From SCTD01 sp036675425 (GTDB lineage: Bacteria; Actinomycetota; Actinomycetes; Mycobacteriales; SCTD01), in assembly GCA_036675425.1 (NCBI GenBank), contig JAKFFB010000026.1:1-15673 (forward strand): 15,673 nt of DNA, written 5' to 3'. Shown here in pieces: positions 13,909 to 15,673 of this stretch. Each line of letters opens with the position of its first letter. The first letter of the stretch is position 1. The notes below the pieces were generated by a model that was not told the DNA's origin, did not search any database, and saw only the letters and a program-made list of their open reading frames with translations. Made by a program: the position numbers and the translations under genes.

Positions 13909-15452
13909 GCGGAGAGCTCGCGCAGCCGGCCCTTCGCGACCTTGCCGGTGGCGCCGCGCGGCAGCTCGGTCACGAACTCCACCGACGTCGGGCACTTGAA
14001 GCGGGCCAGGGACTTCGCGCAGTGGGCGATGAGGTCGTCGGCCGACGTCCGGGCGCCCTCGCGCAGCACGACCAGCGCCTTCACCGACTCGCCGGTGTAG
14101 GGGTGCGGGATGCCGATGACGGCCGACTCGGCGACGTCGGGGTGCGCGTCGAGGACGTCCTCGACCTCGCGCGGGTAGACGTTGAAGCCGCTGACCAGCA
14201 CCAGCTCCTTGCGCCGGTCGACCAGGAACAGGTCGCCGTCGTGGTCGAGGTAGGCGACGTCGCCGGTGGCGAACCAGCCGTCCTCGTCCGGGCCGTCGGA
14301 CCCGTCGGGCCAGTAGCCGAGGAAGACGTTCGGACCGCGTACGACGATCTCGCCGGGGTCGCCGTCCTCCACGGGCGCGCCGCTCTCGTCGACCAGCTTC
14401 AGCTCCACGCCCGGGATCGCCCGGCCGATCGAGAAGGGCTTCGCGACCTCGCTCATCAGCGTGGAGGTGAGCACCGGGGCCGTCTCGGTCAGGCCGTAGC
14501 CCTCGAAGACGTGGTGGCCGGTGATGTCGAGCACCCGGTGCAGGACGGCACCCGGAAGCGGGGCAGCGCCCGACAGCGCGACGCGCACGCTCGAGAAGGC
14601 GTCACCGACGTCGGGGAGCATCGACCACGCGACGTACATCGGCGGGGCGCCGACCACGCTGGTGATGCCGTGCCGGCGGATCTCGGCGAGCGTCTCGACC
14701 GGGTCGAAGCGCTCGACGAGGACGCCGGTGGCGGCCTCTCGCGCGACCGCGCCGAGCGCGGCGTTGAGGCCGTAGATGTGGAACAGCGGCAGCACGAGCA
14801 GCACGACGTCGGCGGCGGTGATGACCGGCGGGTCGATGCCGCGGCCCTGCTCGAGGTTCGCGAGCAGCGCGCGGTGCGGCAGCATCGCGCCCTTGGGCCG
14901 GCCGCTGGTGCCGGAGGTGTAGATGACGACCGCGAGGTCCTCGTCGGCGCCGGTGCTCGCGACCGGGCCGCTGCCGCGGGCGAGCACGTCGTCCCAGCCG
15001 ATCGACCCCGCGGGGGCGTCGGCGTCGGCGCCGGTGACGACGACGTGCTCGAGCGACGCGAGCTGCGCGGCCACCGCCAGCGCGGTCTCGGCCGTGCTGC
15101 GGGCGGTCACCAGCGCGCGGGCGCCGCTGTCGCCGAGGGCGTGCGCGAGCTCGTCGGCGGTGTAGCCCGGGTTGAGCGGCACGGCCACGAGACCGGCGCG
15201 CAGGACGCCGAAGTAGGCGACCGGGAAGTCCAGGGTGTTGGCGAGCTGGACGCCGACGCGGTCGCCGGCGGCCAGGCCCAGGTCGAGCAGGCCCGCCGCC
15301 GCCGCGTCGACGGCCGCGTCGACCTCCGCCCAGGTGGCCCTGCTGCCGCGGTGCACGAAGGCGACGCCCTCCGGGCGGCGCTCGGCCGCAGCGCGGACGA
15401 GGTCGGCGAGGTTGCCCGTCAGGGGCGCGGGAGGTCCTCCCGGGTCCGCCAT
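13905..15452 (-). CDS. AMP-forming acyl-CoA synthetase / long-chain fatty acid-CoA ligase family
   Basis: 515 residues of the ANL superfamily, which adenylates a carboxylate with ATP and then transfers it to CoA. The ATP-binding loop YTSGTSGRPKGAM (178-190), GYGLTETAP (318-326), the adenosine-ribose Asp398 in GWFATGDVAYLD, the hinge VDRRKELVLVSGFNVYPREVE and the C-terminal catalytic Lys504 in PRGATGKVAKGRL are all intact. The substrate cannot be read from sequence; medium- or long-chain fatty acid is the usual guess for this subtype. The ATG at 15452 has a strong GGAGGGG ribosome binding site about 4 nt upstream; a GTG at 15479 would add nine residues and is less likely. Its stop overlaps the glutaredoxin start, an unusual pairing for a ligase. 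Confidence 0.93.
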   Translation of the reverse strand: MADPGGPPAPLTGNLADLVRAAAERRPEGVAFVHRGSRATWAEVDAAVDAAAAGLLDLGLAAGDRVGVQLANTLDFPVAYFGVLRAGLVAVPLNPGYTADELAHALGDSGARALVTARSTAETALAVAAQLASLEHVVVTGADADAPAGSIGWDDVLARGSGPVASTGADEDLAVVIYTSGTSGRPKGAMLPHRALLANLEQGRGIDPPVITAADVVLLVLPLFHIYGLNAALGAVAREAATGVLVERFDPVETLAEIRRHGITSVVGAPPMYVAWSMLPDVGDAFSSVRVALSGAAPLPGAVLHRVLDITGHHVFEGYGLTETAPVLTSTLMSEVAKPFSIGRAIPGVELKLVDESGAPVEDGDPGEIVVRGPNVFLGYWPDGSDGPDEDGWFATGDVAYLDHDGDLFLVDRRKELVLVSGFNVYPREVEDVLDAHPDVAESAVIGIPHPYTGESVKALVVLREGARTSADDLIAHCAKSLARFKCPTSVEFVTELPRGATGKVAKGRLRELSA

Positions 15453-15468
15453 GGCTCCCCTCCGATCC

Positions 15469-15491
15469 CGGCCCGCCACCTCAGCGGGCCG
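15469..15491. terminator. GC-rich stem-loop between the Pro-rich gene and the acyl-CoA ligase
   Basis: A perfect 8-bp stem, CGGCCCGC (15469-15476) with GCGGGCCG (15484-15491), has a 7-nt loop. It is downstream of the Pro-rich protein's stop (15526) and just upstream of the ligase ribosome binding site. It could end the first transcript or structure the ligase 5' leader. There is no U-tract. Confidence 0.45.
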
Positions 15492-15500
15492 ACGTCACTG

Positions 15501-15514
15501 TTGCACAGTTGCAA
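15501..15514. promoter_or_regulatory. Candidate operator upstream of the acyl-CoA ligase
   Basis: TTGCACAGTTGCAA is an inverted repeat (TTGCA, 4-nt centre, TGCAA). It is interlaced with a second one, ACTGT (15497-15501) with ACAGT (15505-15509). It lies about 50 bases before the ligase start, in an AT-richer patch of an otherwise very GC-rich gap. The regulator is unknown; a small dimeric repressor is the obvious candidate. Confidence 0.4.
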
Positions 15515-15525
15515 GCACTCTCGGC

Positions 15526-15673
15526 TCAGCCGGAGGGCGCGTCCGGAGCGGGCGGGTCCTCCTCCTCGGGTGCCGGGCTCGCGGCCGGCGACCCCGGCGG
15601 CGGCAGCAGCGGGGGCGGCTCCTCGCTCGGCTCGGGCGAGGGCTCCGGCTCGGGCGACGGCGCGGCCGGCGGC
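15526..15673 (-). CDS. C-terminal tail of a Pro/Glu/Ser-rich protein, cut by window edge
   Basis: The last 48 residues before a TGA at 15528-15526 are low-complexity: repeated SPEPEP-like units, a PPPLLPPPG run, an acidic EEED and DAPSG at the end. No domain is visible. Codon phase is convincing because this frame alone gives the Pro/Glu/Ser pattern with wobble-position G or C. In Streptomyces the rex region neighbours bldN and its membrane anti-sigma factor rsbN, and DUF5667/RsbN-type proteins often have such tails, so this could be one. That identification rests on position and composition only. Confidence 0.6.
   Translation of the reverse strand, partial: PPAAPSPEPEPSPEPSEEPPPLLPPPGSPAASPAPEEEDPPAPDAPSG

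Noticed and set aside
1..15673. tRNA, rRNA, CRISPR array, insertion sequence, prophage or defence genes
   Set aside because: No spaced direct repeats, transposase or integrase motifs, or tRNA-like cloverleaf were seen; every intergenic gap is under about 150 bases and is accounted for.

Overview
The window is high-GC, almost entirely coding DNA from an actinobacterium (class Actinomycetes). Third codon positions are nearly always G or C, GTG starts are common, and the gene order is one I know from Streptomyces and Mycobacterium. The genus cannot be fixed from sequence alone. Sixteen genes are visible, fourteen of them complete: all lie on the minus strand except one adenylate kinase-like gene on the plus strand. 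No rRNA, tRNA, CRISPR array, transposase or integrase is seen.

Reading in the direction of transcription (high to low coordinates), the right end holds the C-terminal tail of a Pro/Glu-rich protein. An AMP-forming acyl-CoA ligase follows, its end overlapping a glutaredoxin-like gene. Next comes the heme cluster rex-hemA-hemC-hemD-hemB with two small four-helix membrane proteins of unknown function, where every junction is a 4- or 8-base overlap. A good Rex operator (TTGTGAACGCGCGCACAA) sits inside the predicted rex promoter, so the cluster is probably controlled by NADH/NAD+ poise, as in Streptomyces coelicolor. After a large intergenic hairpin comes an M18 aminopeptidase gene, which overlaps tail-to-tail (CTAG) with the plus-strand adenylate kinase-like gene.

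The left third holds hemL and a histidine phosphatase, then, after a second large hairpin, tlpA(resA/ccsX)-ccdA-resB-ccsB, the System II cytochrome c maturation genes. As I recall it, this is the order of Mycobacterium tuberculosis Rv0524-Rv0529. Together the genes make 5-aminolevulinate (HemA, HemL), carry it to uroporphyrinogen III (HemB, HemC, HemD), and attach heme to exported apocytochromes c (TlpA, CcdA, ResB, CcsB). Later heme genes (hemE, hemQ, hemH) are not here.

Most of the content is conserved housekeeping. The points most worth following are: (1) a recurring layout in which a -10-like hexamer lies exactly 7 nt before the start codon of rex, apeB, hemL and tlpA, suggesting leaderless mRNAs; (2) the Rex operator inside the rex promoter; (3) two intergenic hairpins at equivalent operon boundaries that share a split CATGA/GAAGATC arm motif; (4) two uncharacterised membrane proteins coupled to hemB; (5) a degenerate methyltransferase half fused to HemD. 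I see no clear evidence for a wholly new system.
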